A stretch of DNA of 52,110 nt from Paracidovorax cattleyae (GCF_900104515.1 NZ_FNJL01000035.1:1-52110); one strand, 5' to 3'. Shown: positions 16,529-25,109, numbered from the stretch's first letter. The notes: generated by a model not told the origin, from the letters alone. Translations and numbers: made by a program.

Positions 16529-17689
16529 CTAGCCGGCGGGCGGCGTGCGCACGTAGGCGATGCCGTCCATGATCCGCCGCGCGGTGCGCGAGTACGAGGC
16601 CTCCCGGACCTCGCCGTCGGGCGCCATCTCGATGCGCACCGGAAACACGCCGGTCGGGTGGCCGATGCGGACCACGCCGTCGCCGAAGTGGCGCGCCACC
16701 TGGTGGACCACGGTGCCCGGCAGGTTGGCCGCAACGGCGGTGCAGACGGCGCCGGTGGCCGCGAAGGCGCGGTGCAGGCGCGGCGGCGGGCCGCCGACGC
16801 GGCGAGCCACGAAGCTCACCTCCGAGGCCGGCACGGTCTGCTTGGTCATGAAGTCCACATAGTCGGCCGGGGCCGCCACCGCAACAGGGTGCGGCAGCCG
16901 CGACTCGGGCGCGAGGCCCACGTGGGCTGCGGCCGCGTTGCGCACCGCCCAGAAGAGGTCCAACAGCTCGGGCGTGAAGGCCTCGGGGCCTTCGGTTCCG
17001 GCAATGCCGAGGTCGCGGGCATGGAAGTAGCACGTGGCCTTGGCCACGTCGACGATCGACACCTCGATCTCGCGGCCCAGCTCGGGGATGAACAGCATGT
17101 CCGACGCATTGCCGCTCGGCAGGATCTTTCCGGTGCTCGCGCCGCTAGTGGCGGCGAAGTCCAGCCGGATCTCCGCGGCCGTGCCGGGCACGCCGGCGAT
17201 GGCGTATTCGCCGCTGGCGCTCGGCGTGCCGTCCTCGGCCACCGGCACGTAGGCCACCAGCAGCTGCCGGGTGTTGGTGTTGAAGATGCGCACCCGTGTC
17301 TCGGGGTACACCGGCGCGACCAGGCCTTCCTCGATCGCGAAGGTGCCGACGCCAGCCGACAGGTTGCCGCAGTTGGCCGAATAGGAGACGTAGGGCAGGT
17401 CGATCCCGACCTGGCCGAAGGTGTAGTCCACGTCGGCATCTGCGCGCTCGCTGCGCTGCACGATGACGATCTTGCTGGTCAGGTTGTCGGCACCGCCCAG
17501 GCCGTCGATCTGGCGCGGGTCGGGGCTGCCCAGCACCTGGAGCAGCACGCTCTCGCGCTCCTTGGCATCGGTGGGCAGGTCGGATTCGTGGAAGTAGATG
17601 CCGCGGCTGGTGCCGCCGCGCATCACCACGCAGGGAACGGCGCGCTGGTGCGCCAGGCGGCGGGCCTCGGCCCGGGCTTTCTGCAGCAT
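16529..17689 (-). CDS. PrpF-family isomerase (aconitate/oxalomesaconate tautomerase type)
   Basis: A 386-residue PrpF/diaminopimelate-epimerase-fold protein. VPCVVMRGGTSRGIYFHESDLP is the family N-terminal block. A conserved cysteine lies in SYSANCGNLSAGVGTFAIEEGLV (Cys107), and a second in ATGAVCTAVAANLPGTVV. The family moves double bonds or interconverts cis/trans isomers of unsaturated tricarboxylates: PrpF acts on 2-methylaconitate, and LigU/GalD act on 4-oxalomesaconate. In the operon it follows the cycloisomerase-like gene by 12 bases, with GGAG before the ATG. An unsaturated di- or tricarboxylate is the likely substrate, but which one is unknown. Confidence 0.9.
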   Translation of the reverse strand: MLQKARAEARRLAHQRAVPCVVMRGGTSRGIYFHESDLPTDAKERESVLLQVLGSPDPRQIDGLGGADNLTSKIVIVQRSERADADVDYTFGQVGIDLPYVSYSANCGNLSAGVGTFAIEEGLVAPVYPETRVRIFNTNTRQLLVAYVPVAEDGTPSASGEYAIAGVPGTAAEIRLDFAATSGASTGKILPSGNASDMLFIPELGREIEVSIVDVAKATCYFHARDLGIAGTEGPEAFTPELLDLFWAVRNAAAAHVGLAPESRLPHPVAVAAPADYVDFMTKQTVPASEVSFVARRVGGPPPRLHRAFAATGAVCTAVAANLPGTVVHQVARHFGDGVVRIGHPTGVFPVRIEMAPDGEVREASYSRTARRIMDGIAYVRTPPAG

Positions 17690-17701
17690 GGGTGCGTCTC
17701 C

Positions 17702-18808
17702 TTACCAGTCCAGCCGGTACTTGGCCAGCTTGTCCTCGTCCACCTCGGCGCCGATGCCCGGCACGTCGGCCACGTGCAGCCGGCCCTCGCGGATGTCGAT
17801 GGGCCGGGCCAGCAGGTCGTCCTCCTGCTTGAGCGGCGTGGACAGGTCGGCCGGATAGCTGACCGAGCGGAAGGCGGCGGCGAAGTGCGCGCTGGCCACT
17901 GCGCCGATCCCCGAGACGCCCTGCGAGCCGATCCAGCACGGCAGGCCGTAGGCCTCGGCCGCATGCACGATGCGGGTTGACTCGTACATGCCGGTGCGGG
18001 CGATCTTGATGCCCATGACGCCGATGGCGCCATCCTGCAGTTCGCGCCGCACGTCGGTCAGCGAGAAAACGCTGTCGTCGGCCAGCAGCGGCGTGGCCAC
18101 AGCGTCGGCCACCTTCTTGCGCCACTGGCCCAGGCCGATGGCCACCGGCTCCTCGGCCATCGCCAGGTTGTAGGGCTCCATCGCGCGGATGGTGCGGATG
18201 GCCACATCGGGCGCGTACAGCTGGTTAGCGTCGATGAAGAGCAGCGCATCGTCGCCCAGCGCCTCGCGCAGCAGCTTCATGCGGCGGATGTCGCCCGCCG
18301 GGTCGGAGCCGGCCTTGACCTTGAAGGCGCGGATGCCGTAGCGGTCGCGCACGTCGGTGGCCTCGCGCACGAACTCGGCGTCATCGGCAAAGTTCAGGCT
18401 CAGCATCCAGCTCACCTCGACCGGCCGCAGCTGTCCGCCCAGGTGGCGCGCCAGGTTTACGCCCAGCTCCTGCGCAGCCACGTCGTGCATCGCCGTGTCG
18501 ACCGCCGCCTTGGCGGTCGGATTCCACGGGATCGCGGCCAGCTTGGCCTGGTAGCCCTGCACGTCCAGCGCATCGACGCCCTTGAGCATCGGCGCGAGCG
18601 TGTCGCGCACGATGTGCACGATGGAGCGCTGCGTCTCGCCATAGATGGTGGGCCGGGCCGGCGCTTCGGCGGTGCCGACCTTGCCGGACTCGGAAGTCAC
18701 GCGGATCAGCACGTGGTCCTGTGCATCCCGTTTGCCGTGCGCGCCCCAGCGTGAGGCCTTCTTCAGAGGAATCCGGAACGGGATCGCCTCAATCTTCTCG
18801 ATGATCAT
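17702..18808 (-). CDS. Muconate-lactonizing-type enolase superfamily enzyme
   Basis: A 368-residue protein of the mandelate racemase/muconate lactonizing family, first gene of the minus-strand operon. The capping domain covers about residues 1-125. The barrel carries the MLE-type lysine pair K163-x-K165 (AFKVKAG), metal ligands Asp193 (FIDANQ), Glu219 (MAEEPV) and Asp244 (LLADDS), and the opposing Lys268 (GIKIARTGM). This arrangement supports proton abstraction next to a carboxylate, as in cycloisomerisation, dehydration or racemisation. The ATG at 18808 has AAGGAGACC just upstream; the frame extends 48 codons further but into the IclR promoter region. The substrate is not identifiable by eye. 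An SMP-30 lactonase in the divergent operon supports a lactone intermediate (inference). Confidence 0.9.
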   Translation of the reverse strand: MIIEKIEAIPFRIPLKKASRWGAHGKRDAQDHVLIRVTSESGKVGTAEAPARPTIYGETQRSIVHIVRDTLAPMLKGVDALDVQGYQAKLAAIPWNPTAKAAVDTAMHDVAAQELGVNLARHLGGQLRPVEVSWMLSLNFADDAEFVREATDVRDRYGIRAFKVKAGSDPAGDIRRMKLLREALGDDALLFIDANQLYAPDVAIRTIRAMEPYNLAMAEEPVAIGLGQWRKKVADAVATPLLADDSVFSLTDVRRELQDGAIGVMGIKIARTGMYESTRIVHAAEAYGLPCWIGSQGVSGIGAVASAHFAAAFRSVSYPADLSTPLKQEDDLLARPIDIREGRLHVADVPGIGAEVDEDKLAKYRLDW

Positions 18809-18936
18809 TTGGTCTCCTTGGACGTGTCCTGCGGTGTGTGCGAAGTTCACAAGGTGGAACGCCGTTCGCATCGAAAAGACTGTATTCCTAACGATCCTCG
18901 GGTTAAATCCCTGGCAGAGATTTTTGGTTCCACCCA
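18809..18936. promoter_or_regulatory. Divergent promoter region between the two IclR-flanking operons
   Basis: This 128-base region separates the cycloisomerase gene (minus) from the IclR gene (plus) and must hold both promoters. It contains a perfect 11-base palindrome, GAACG-C-CGTTC, at 18857-18867, a plausible IclR-family operator core. A second, weaker GTTCC/GGAAAC inverted arrangement lies at about 18928-18946 and overlaps the IclR start. I do not see convincing sigma-70 hexamers. Confidence 0.45.
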
Positions 18937-19752
18937 ATGGGAAACATTCCATCCGCTTCTGCCGACGTTCCGGGCACCCAGATCATCCGCCGCATCGCCA
19001 CGCTGCTGCGCCTGCTGGGCGCGCGCAACCGCCAGGGCGCGCGGCTGATGGACCTGTGCCGCGACGCGGAGCTGGAGCGCTCGACCGTACACCGCATCCT
19101 GCAGGGCCTGGCCGCTGAGGGACTCGTGATGCAGGACCACAAGAGCAAGCGCTACTACCTGGGCCACTCGGTCTACGAGCTGGGGCTGACCGCCGCGCCC
19201 ACGGTGCAGCTGCGCGACATCGCCCAGCCCTTCCTGCTGGCGGTGGCCGAGCAGACCGGCGACACGGTCTTCATCAGCGAGCGCGCCGGCTTCGACGGCG
19301 TGTGCTTGGACCGCAAGGACGGCGGCTATCCGATCAAAGCCTTCGTGCTGGAACCTGGCCGCCGCCGGCCGCTCACCGTGGGCTGCGGCAATCTGTCGAT
19401 GCTGAGCGCGCTGGGCGACGACGAGGTTGCGCGCATCTGCATGGCCAACGCCTCGCGCATGAGCGAGAAGTACCCGCGCATTACGCCCGACGTGCTGCGC
19501 CAGCGCATCGCCACCACGCGGCGCCAGGGCTATGCGCACACCGACGTGGTCGAGACCGTGGGCGTGAGCTCGGTGGCCATGTGCATCCGCGACAAGGAGC
19601 TGCGGCCGGTCGCGGCCATCAGCGTCTCCAGCGTGAGTTCGCGGCTCGAAGGCCAGCGCGTGGCCGAGGCAGTCGCCTTCCTCGAGCATGCGGTGCGCGA
19701 GATCGAGGCCCGGCTGCCACAGGTGGCCGGCTCGCGCTTCACGCTCCGCTGA
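18937..19752 (+). CDS. IclR-family transcriptional regulator
   Basis: A 271-residue IclR protein. An N-terminal winged helix-turn-helix spans about residues 15-75 (RRIATLLRLLGARNRQGARLMDLCRDAELERSTVHRILQGLAAEGLV). The C-terminal effector-binding domain follows from about residue 90 (FLLAVAEQTGDTVFISERAGFDGVCLDRKDG). It is transcribed divergently from the 17-gene minus operon and is first in its own operon with a PrpD paralogue, a lactonase and an aldehyde dehydrogenase. It therefore probably controls both arms and its own expression, responding to the pathway substrate or an intermediate. IclR-type proteins can repress or activate; which applies here is not visible. Confidence 0.92.
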   Translation: MGNIPSASADVPGTQIIRRIATLLRLLGARNRQGARLMDLCRDAELERSTVHRILQGLAAEGLVMQDHKSKRYYLGHSVYELGLTAAPTVQLRDIAQPFLLAVAEQTGDTVFISERAGFDGVCLDRKDGGYPIKAFVLEPGRRRPLTVGCGNLSMLSALGDDEVARICMANASRMSEKYPRITPDVLRQRIATTRRQGYAHTDVVETVGVSSVAMCIRDKELRPVAAISVSSVSSRLEGQRVAEAVAFLEHAVREIEARLPQVAGSRFTLR

Positions 19753-19784
19753 GAGAGAGAAAAGAGAACCTAGACGAGTCAGCC

Positions 19785-21185
19785 ATGACCGCCCCTACGC
19801 CCTTCACCCGTGCGCTGGCCGAGCGCATCGCCGCGCCCCTGCCCGCCCCGCTGCCGCCGCCGGTGGCCGAGGCCTCCTGCCGCATCCTGGCCGACGCGCT
19901 GGGCGTCACGCTCGGCGGCGCCGGCAGCGAGCTGGCCGCGCCGCTCTGGCGCTACCTGCAGGCCGAGGGCGGCAGCGGTGCGGCACCGGTGCTCGGCTCG
20001 CCGCTGCGCCTGCCTCCGGCCCTGGCGGCGCTGGCCCATGCGGGCCTCGGCGCGGCGCTCGACTTCGACGACGTGCTCTCGGCCATGCCAGCGCATCCGA
20101 GCGTGTTGGTGCTGGGCGTGGCACTGGCCGCCGCGGCCGAGGCGCCGGTGAGCGGCCAGGCGCTGATCGAGGCCCACGTCGTCGGCTTAGAGGCCGGCGC
20201 GCGCATGGGCCGGCTGATGACGCTCGCCCACTACGACCAGGGCTTCCACGCCAGCGGCACGCTGGGCCTGTTCGCTGCGCTGGCCGCGTATGCGCGCCTG
20301 CTGCGGCTGCCGGCGGCTTTGGTGCAGGCAGCACTCGGCATCGGCGCCTCGATGGCCGCGGGCCTGCGGCGCAACTTCGGCACCCTGGCCAAGCCGCTGC
20401 ACAGCGGCTGGGCCGCTCGCTGCGCAGTCGAGGCGGTGCGCCTGGCCGCATCGGGCCTGGGCGCCGCGCCCGATGCCATCGAAGGCCCGGCCGGCTTCGC
20501 CGATGCGTATGGCGTCGCGAGCTGTCGCGGAGAGGCGACGCTCGACGACTGGGGCCAGGCCTGGGCCGTGCATGCGCCCGGCGTGAGCCTGCGCAAGTTC
20601 GCCTGCTACAACGCGCTCCAGCGGCCGATGCAGGCCGTGCTCGACCTGCGGGCGCAGCTGGGAATCACCGACGCCCGCGCGGTGCGTCGGCTGCAATGCC
20701 GCATGCCGCCCGGCGGCATGCAGGGCGCGATCCATCCGCGCCCGGCGACCGGGCTGGAGGCCAAGTTCAGCCTGCCCTACGTGCTCGCGGCCGGCCTGCA
20801 GGACGGCGTCTACGGCCTCGCGAGCTTCGGCGATGCGGCCGTGCGGCGGCCGGAGATAGCCCGGCTGCTGGAGCGCATCGACGCCCGCGAGGATCCGCGC
20901 TGCCGCGGCGACGATCCCGACTTCGACCGGCGCACCGCCGGCGGCCGCGGCTTCGTCGAGGTCGAACTCTGGACCGAGGACGGCCGCCATGCGCTGCAGC
21001 GCATGGAACGCCCGCCAGGCCATCCGCAGCGGCCGCTGAACTGGAGCGATCTGCGCGACAAGTTCGCCGACTGCGCCGGCTTCGGCGGCTTCAACACCGA
21101 AGCCGCACTGGCCGTGTTCGACCGCCTGCGCGACCTGCCGCGCTGCGCCGATGTGTCCGCGCTGCTCGCGCCGCTGGCCCGCTGA
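19785..21185 (+). CDS. MmgE/PrpD family protein, second paralogue
   Basis: A 466-residue MmgE/PrpD protein starting MTAPTPFTRALAERIAAPL. It shares long stretches with the product of 12919-14322, for example ALDFDDVLSAMPAHPS, GLRRNFGTLAKPLHSGWAAR and QCRMPPGGM. It was thus probably produced by duplication, then diverged (many substitutions, more Ala/Leu-rich). The two copies sit on opposite arms of the same IclR regulon, suggesting successive or stereochemically different steps on related substrates. The start is 32 bases after the IclR stop, with a purine-rich GAGAGAGAAAAGAGAA stretch serving as ribosome-binding region. The actual reaction (dehydratase, decarboxylase or epimerase) cannot be assigned. 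Confidence 0.9.
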   Translation: MTAPTPFTRALAERIAAPLPAPLPPPVAEASCRILADALGVTLGGAGSELAAPLWRYLQAEGGSGAAPVLGSPLRLPPALAALAHAGLGAALDFDDVLSAMPAHPSVLVLGVALAAAAEAPVSGQALIEAHVVGLEAGARMGRLMTLAHYDQGFHASGTLGLFAALAAYARLLRLPAALVQAALGIGASMAAGLRRNFGTLAKPLHSGWAARCAVEAVRLAASGLGAAPDAIEGPAGFADAYGVASCRGEATLDDWGQAWAVHAPGVSLRKFACYNALQRPMQAVLDLRAQLGITDARAVRRLQCRMPPGGMQGAIHPRPATGLEAKFSLPYVLAAGLQDGVYGLASFGDAAVRRPEIARLLERIDAREDPRCRGDDPDFDRRTAGGRGFVEVELWTEDGRHALQRMERPPGHPQRPLNWSDLRDKFADCAGFGGFNTEAALAVFDRLRDLPRCADVSALLAPLAR

Positions 21186-21217
21186 GCCGCGTCGCCCCCC
21201 GAAGGAGACCCGCCATC

Positions 21218-22126
21218 ATGGAATGGACGTTCGAACTGCTGCGCGCGCCTGACGGCCCGCTGCTGACAGAGGGCCCGGTGTGGACCGGCGACGCCCTGCT
21301 GTTCACCCACATCCGCGCTAGCCGCATCCTGCGGCTCGACACCGCCAGCGGCCGCATCGGCGTGTGGCGCGAAGGAACCGGCAACACCAATGGCATGGCC
21401 GTGGATGCGCAGGGCCGGCTCTACGGCTGCAGCTCCGGCCGGCGGGCCATCGTGCGGTTCGAGCGCGACGGCACCGACACCGTCGTCAGCGACCGGCTCG
21501 ACGGCCGCCGCCTCAACACGCCCAACGACCTGGCCATCGATGCCCAGGGCCGCATCTGGTTCACCGACCCGTGGAACCCGGCCAACCTGGAGCCCGGCGC
21601 GGTGCAGGCGCTGGACCACTGCTCGGTGCTGCGCGCTGACCCGCAGCCCGACGGCAGCTACCGCACGGTGCGCGTCGCCGGCGGCCTGACCAAGCCCAAC
21701 GGCATCCTGCTGTCGGCCGACGAACGTACGCTCTACGTGGCCGAGAGCGGCTTCGCCCGCGGCACCGCGCGGGAACTGCGGGCCTACCCGATCGCAGACG
21801 ATGGCAGGCTCGGCCCTCATGCCGTGCTCTTCACGTGGGGCGAGGACCACCGCGACGTCCACCGCGGCATCGACGGCATGTGCCTGGATGCCGAAGGCAA
21901 CATCGTGGCCTGCACCGGCTGGTCCAGGGCCGGGCCCGGGCCGCTGATCCAGGTGATGACGCCGCAGGGGCGCGTGCTTGAGACCCATCCCTCGCCGGTG
22001 GACATACCGACCAACTGCTGCTTCGGCGGCGCCGACCTGTCCACCTTCTACCTGACGACCTACGACGGCCACCTCTACCAGGCCCGCACCGGCCGGCGGG
22101 GCTGGCCCCTGCCGCGGCCGGCCTGA
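21218..22126 (+). CDS. SMP-30/gluconolactonase-type lactonase
   Basis: A 302-residue six-bladed beta-propeller protein of the SMP-30/gluconolactonase/LRE family. The metal-binding residues expected for the family are visible: Glu18 (LTEGPVW), an Asn in NTPNDLAID, an Asn in TKPNGILLS and an Asp in GIDGMCLD. Such proteins hydrolyse lactones with a divalent metal ion. AAGGAGA lies seven to eight bases before the ATG. In the regulon it would naturally open a lactone generated by the cycloisomerase-like enzyme of the divergent operon, although the direction and substrate are inference. Confidence 0.9.
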   Translation: MEWTFELLRAPDGPLLTEGPVWTGDALLFTHIRASRILRLDTASGRIGVWREGTGNTNGMAVDAQGRLYGCSSGRRAIVRFERDGTDTVVSDRLDGRRLNTPNDLAIDAQGRIWFTDPWNPANLEPGAVQALDHCSVLRADPQPDGSYRTVRVAGGLTKPNGILLSADERTLYVAESGFARGTARELRAYPIADDGRLGPHAVLFTWGEDHRDVHRGIDGMCLDAEGNIVACTGWSRAGPGPLIQVMTPQGRVLETHPSPVDIPTNCCFGGADLSTFYLTTYDGHLYQARTGRRGWPLPRPA

Positions 22127-22196
22127 GGGCAGGCGCCCTGCCCCGCCGCCCATCCATGCTTCTTCCCCGCTTACTGCCTCACCAAGAACCCACCGC

Positions 22197-23678
22197 ATGA
22201 CCACCACCACCGCCTCCCCCCTCGCCCAGCTCTTGGACCCGAGCCTGCTGAAGACCGACGCCCTCATCGGCGGCGCTTGGGTCGCCGGCAACTCCCGCTT
22301 CGCCGTCCACGACCCGGCCACCGGCGCGAAGCTGGCCGACGTGCCCGACCTGAGCGCCGCAGATGCCGAGCGCGCCATCGCTGCTGCCAACGCCGCCTGG
22401 CCCGCGTGGCGCGGCAAGACAGCCAAGGAGCGCCACGCCATCCTGCTGAAGTGGTTCGGCCTGCTGATTGAGCACCAGAATGACCTGGGCCGCATCCTGA
22501 CCGCCGAGCAGGGCAAGCCGTTTTCCGAGGCCCGGGGCGAGGTGGCCTATGCCGCGAGCTTCGTCGAATGGTTTGCCGAAGAGGCCAAGCGCATCAATGG
22601 CGAAGCGCTGCCGCAGTTCGACAACAACCGCCGCCTGCTGGTGCTGCGCCAGCCGGTGGGCGTGTGCGCTGCCATCACGCCGTGGAACTTTCCGCTGGCG
22701 ATGATCACGCGCAAGGTGGCGCCGGCGTTGGCTGCGGGCAACCCGGTGGTCATCAAGCCGGCGGAGCTGACGCCACTGACTGCCCTGGCTGCGGCCGAAC
22801 TGGCAGTGCGCGCAGGCATTCCGGCGGGCGTGCTCAACGTGGTCACGGCCGATGCGCAGAACTCGATTGCCGTGGGCCGGACCCTGTGCGCGAGCGACGT
22901 GGTGCGGCATCTGAGCTTCACCGGCAGCACCGAGGTGGGCCGCATCCTGATGGCGCAGAGCGCGCCCACGGTCAAGAAGCTGGCGCTGGAGCTCGGCGGC
23001 AATGCGCCCTTCATCGTGTTCGACGATGCCGACCTGGATTCGGCCGTCGAGGGCGCCATCGCCAGCAAATACCGCAACGCCGGCCAGACCTGTGTTTGCG
23101 CCAACCGCATCTATGTCCAGGACGGCGTGTTCGACGCCTTCGTCGAGAAGTTCGCCACTGCGGTGAAGGCGCTGAAGGTGGGCAACGGCTTCGACGCAGG
23201 CGTGATGCAGGGGCCGCTGATCGAACCGGCAGCCGTCGAGAAGGTGCAGCGCCACCTCGACGACGCGCTGGCCAAGGGCGCGAAGCTCGTGGCCGGCGGC
23301 AGCCAGCTCGGTGGCCAGTTCTTCGAGCCCACGGTCGTGGCCGGCGCCACGCCCGACATGCTCTGCGCCCGCGAGGAAACCTTTGGCCCGTTCGCGCCGG
23401 TGTTCCGCTTCACGACCGAGCAGGAGGCCATCGATGCGGCCAACGCCACCGAGTTCGGGCTGGCCAGCTACTTCTACAGCCGCGACGTGGGCCGCATCTT
23501 CCGCGTGGCGGAGGCGCTGGAGTACGGCATGGTCGGCATCAACGCCGGCGTGATCGCGTCCGAGCACGTGCCGTTCGGCGGCGTGAAGCAGTCGGGCCTG
23601 GGCCGCGAGGGCTCGCGCCACGGCATCGACGAGTACGTGGAGATCAAGTACCTCTGCCTCGGCGACATTTCGAACTAA
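22197..23678 (+). CDS. gabD: Succinate-semialdehyde/glutarate-semialdehyde-type dehydrogenase
   Basis: A 493-residue NAD(P)-dependent aldehyde dehydrogenase, strongly GabD-like. The general base Glu265 is in LALELGGNAPF. The catalytic Cys299 is in RNAGQTCVCANR, with Cys301 two residues on, the redox-switch pair seen in bacterial GabD. ITPWNFPLAMITRKVAPALAAGNPVVIKPAE is the cofactor segment. It would oxidise a C4 or C5 semialdehyde carboxylate to a dicarboxylate feeding the TCA cycle. As last gene of the IclR operon it probably removes an aldehyde released by aldol or lactone chemistry. Substrate could differ from succinate semialdehyde. Confidence 0.9.
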   Translation: MTTTTASPLAQLLDPSLLKTDALIGGAWVAGNSRFAVHDPATGAKLADVPDLSAADAERAIAAANAAWPAWRGKTAKERHAILLKWFGLLIEHQNDLGRILTAEQGKPFSEARGEVAYAASFVEWFAEEAKRINGEALPQFDNNRRLLVLRQPVGVCAAITPWNFPLAMITRKVAPALAAGNPVVIKPAELTPLTALAAAELAVRAGIPAGVLNVVTADAQNSIAVGRTLCASDVVRHLSFTGSTEVGRILMAQSAPTVKKLALELGGNAPFIVFDDADLDSAVEGAIASKYRNAGQTCVCANRIYVQDGVFDAFVEKFATAVKALKVGNGFDAGVMQGPLIEPAAVEKVQRHLDDALAKGAKLVAGGSQLGGQFFEPTVVAGATPDMLCAREETFGPFAPVFRFTTEQEAIDAANATEFGLASYFYSRDVGRIFRVAEALEYGMVGINAGVIASEHVPFGGVKQSGLGREGSRHGIDEYVEIKYLCLGDISN

Positions 23679-23774
23679 AAATACTCTAATCAGTATGATG
23701 ACGCAGGCGCTGTACTGACCTTCTCCCGTCGGGTGCAGTGGTGGGAGTATTACAACGGCCGCAGCCGCGTCGGC

Positions 23775-24350
23775 TCAGTCCTCGGCCGCCCCGAGCAGCC
23801 CCAGCAGCTGCTGGCGCAGCGCGATGAACGCCGCATCGCCCTGCCGGCGCGGACGCGGCCCGGACACCGGCAGGTCGGCCGCGATGCGGCCCCGGGCCAG
23901 CACCAGCACCCGGTCGGCCAGCAGGATGGCCTCGTCCACGTCGTGCGTGACCAGCAGCACCGCCGGCCGGTACTCGCGCCGCAGGTTCAGCAGCAGCGCG
24001 TGCATGCGGATGCGAGTGAGCGCATCGAGCGAGGCGAAGGGCTCGTCGAGCAAAAAGAGTTGCGGCTCGCGCACCAGGCCGCGGGCCAGCGCCGCGCGCT
24101 GCGCCTCGCCGCCCGAGAGCGTGGCCGGCCAGGGATAGGTGCGGTGGCTCAGGCCCATTTCGTCGAGCGCCTGCAGCGCCCGCTCGCGCGCGCGGCCCGC
24201 GCACGCCGAGCGCCACGTTGGGCCACACCCGCTTCCACGGCATGAGGCGCGGCTCCTGAACACGGTGGCCACGGCCGCTGGCGCCGCCAGCATGCCGCTG
24301 TCGATGCGGTCGAGCCCGCCGAGCGCGCGCAGCAGCGTGGTGTTGCCCGC
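23775..24350 (-). pseudogene. ABC transporter ATP-binding protein (SsuB/TauB type), truncated and frameshifted
   Basis: The C-terminal part is clear: signature LSGGEAQRAALARGL, Walker B LFLLDEPFASLD and the H-loop LLVTHD, as in nitrate/sulfonate/taurine-type importers. Upstream the reading frame changes twice. MLAAPAAVATVF in one frame is followed by QEPRLMPWKRVWPNVALGVRG in another (a base lost near 24255-24260), then returns to the first frame within a GC repeat near 24186-24195. The gene is cut inside the Walker A: the remaining AGNTTLLRALGGLDR has Asn instead of Lys and is preceded at 24351-24353 by an in-frame stop. No permease or substrate-binding gene is adjacent. It cannot make a working ATPase. 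Confidence 0.85.
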
Positions 24351-24649
24351 TCAGCAAGCACGGCATGGAGGCGGGCCAGCTCGCCGGCCTCTACATAGCG
24401 GGCAGCAGCATGGAGCCGACCATTGCCGACGGCGACACGGTGCTGGTCAACGTGACCCGCAAAGACATCGTGGACGGCGACGTCTACGCGCTGCGCGTCG
24501 AGGGCGGCGTGATCATCAAGCGCGTGCAGAACGACCTCGGCGGCCGGCTGCGCCTGATCAACGACAACGCAGTGTTCAAGCCGGTCGAGGTGCGGCACGC
24601 CGACGTCGACGTGATCGGCCGCGTCGTCTGGCGCGGCAGCCTGTTCTGA
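24350..24649 (+). pseudogene. S24 (LexA/CI-like) peptidase domain, 5'-truncated
   Basis: The frame from ATG 24365 encodes the C-terminal peptidase domain of a LexA/phage-repressor-type protein. GSSMEPTIADGDTVLV contains the serine nucleophile (Ser15) and GGVIIKRVQ the lysine general base (Lys52). The frame continues upstream only for a few codons (LSKHG) before it meets the broken ABC ATPase at about 24350. The N-terminal helix-turn-helix DNA-binding domain is therefore missing. As it stands it could at most be an isolated peptidase domain. It is likely a relic of a prophage or SOS-type repressor. Confidence 0.8.
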
Positions 24650-24653
24650 CGAA

Positions 24654-25109
24654 CTAGGCCGCCACCACCTTCCCGCCGCGTACCGACCGCACGTGCGCCG
24701 GCTGCGCGGCGGGCTGGGCCGCCGCGGTGTCGTAGGCCGCCTGGGCGGCCAGCACGGCGTCCATGTTGTGCTCGGCCCAGTGGGCAAAGGCCGACACGGT
24801 CTGCGTCAACGTGCCGCCCAATGTGGTCAGCGCGTATTCCACCGTCACCGGCGTCGTTGCGTACACCGTCCGCACGATCAGGCCGTCGCGCTCCAGCCGG
24901 CGCAGCGACTGCGTGAGCACCTTCTGCGTCACGCTGCGGATGTCGCGCTTCAAGCCGTTGAAGCGGGCCGGGCCGCTTTCGAGCCGGTCGAGGATCAGCA
25001 GCACCCACTTGTCGGCCAGCCGCTCCAGCACCTGGCGCGTGGGGCAGCGTTCTTCGTAGACGTCGTAGGGGCGGTCGGCGGGGACGGCGGGTTTCTTGCG
25101 CGCGGGCAT
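24654..25109 (-). CDS. HxlR-family transcriptional regulator
   Basis: A 151-residue winged-helix HxlR protein. Cys22 (ERCPTRQVLERLADKWVLLILDRL) matches the N-terminal cysteine that acts as a redox or electrophile sensor in YodB-type members. The recognition helix region is SVTQKVLTQSLRRLERDGLIVR. The gene is divergent from an NmrA-like oxidoreductase (25216), a very common arrangement in which the regulator represses the neighbour until an oxidant or quinone appears. An inverted repeat in the intergenic region (25185-25207) is the probable operator. Cys22 as sensor is inference from family knowledge. Confidence 0.92.
   Translation of the reverse strand: MPARKKPAVPADRPYDVYEERCPTRQVLERLADKWVLLILDRLESGPARFNGLKRDIRSVTQKVLTQSLRRLERDGLIVRTVYATTPVTVEYALTTLGGTLTQTVSAFAHWAEHNMDAVLAAQAAYDTAAAQPAAQPAHVRSVRGGKVVAA

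Noticed and set aside
14319-17033. A 904-codon open frame on the minus strand, and similar long frames at 19688-22126, 28829-31612 and 37889-39706
   Set aside because: These are high-GC shadow or read-through frames. Their amino acid composition is dominated by Arg, Ala, Pro and Gly, and recognisable protein motifs occur only in the parts that coincide with the assigned genes.
23680-23751. Inverted repeat AATACTC / GAGTATT flanking 58 bases downstream of the aldehyde dehydrogenase
   Set aside because: Arms of seven bases with a long spacer are expected by chance; no T-tract, no mobile-element features.
24654-25109. The HxlR gene as part of the broken ABC/S24 scar
   Set aside because: It is intact, has a normal start and regulatory region, and pairs functionally with the divergent NmrA-like gene; only the region up to 24649 is damaged.
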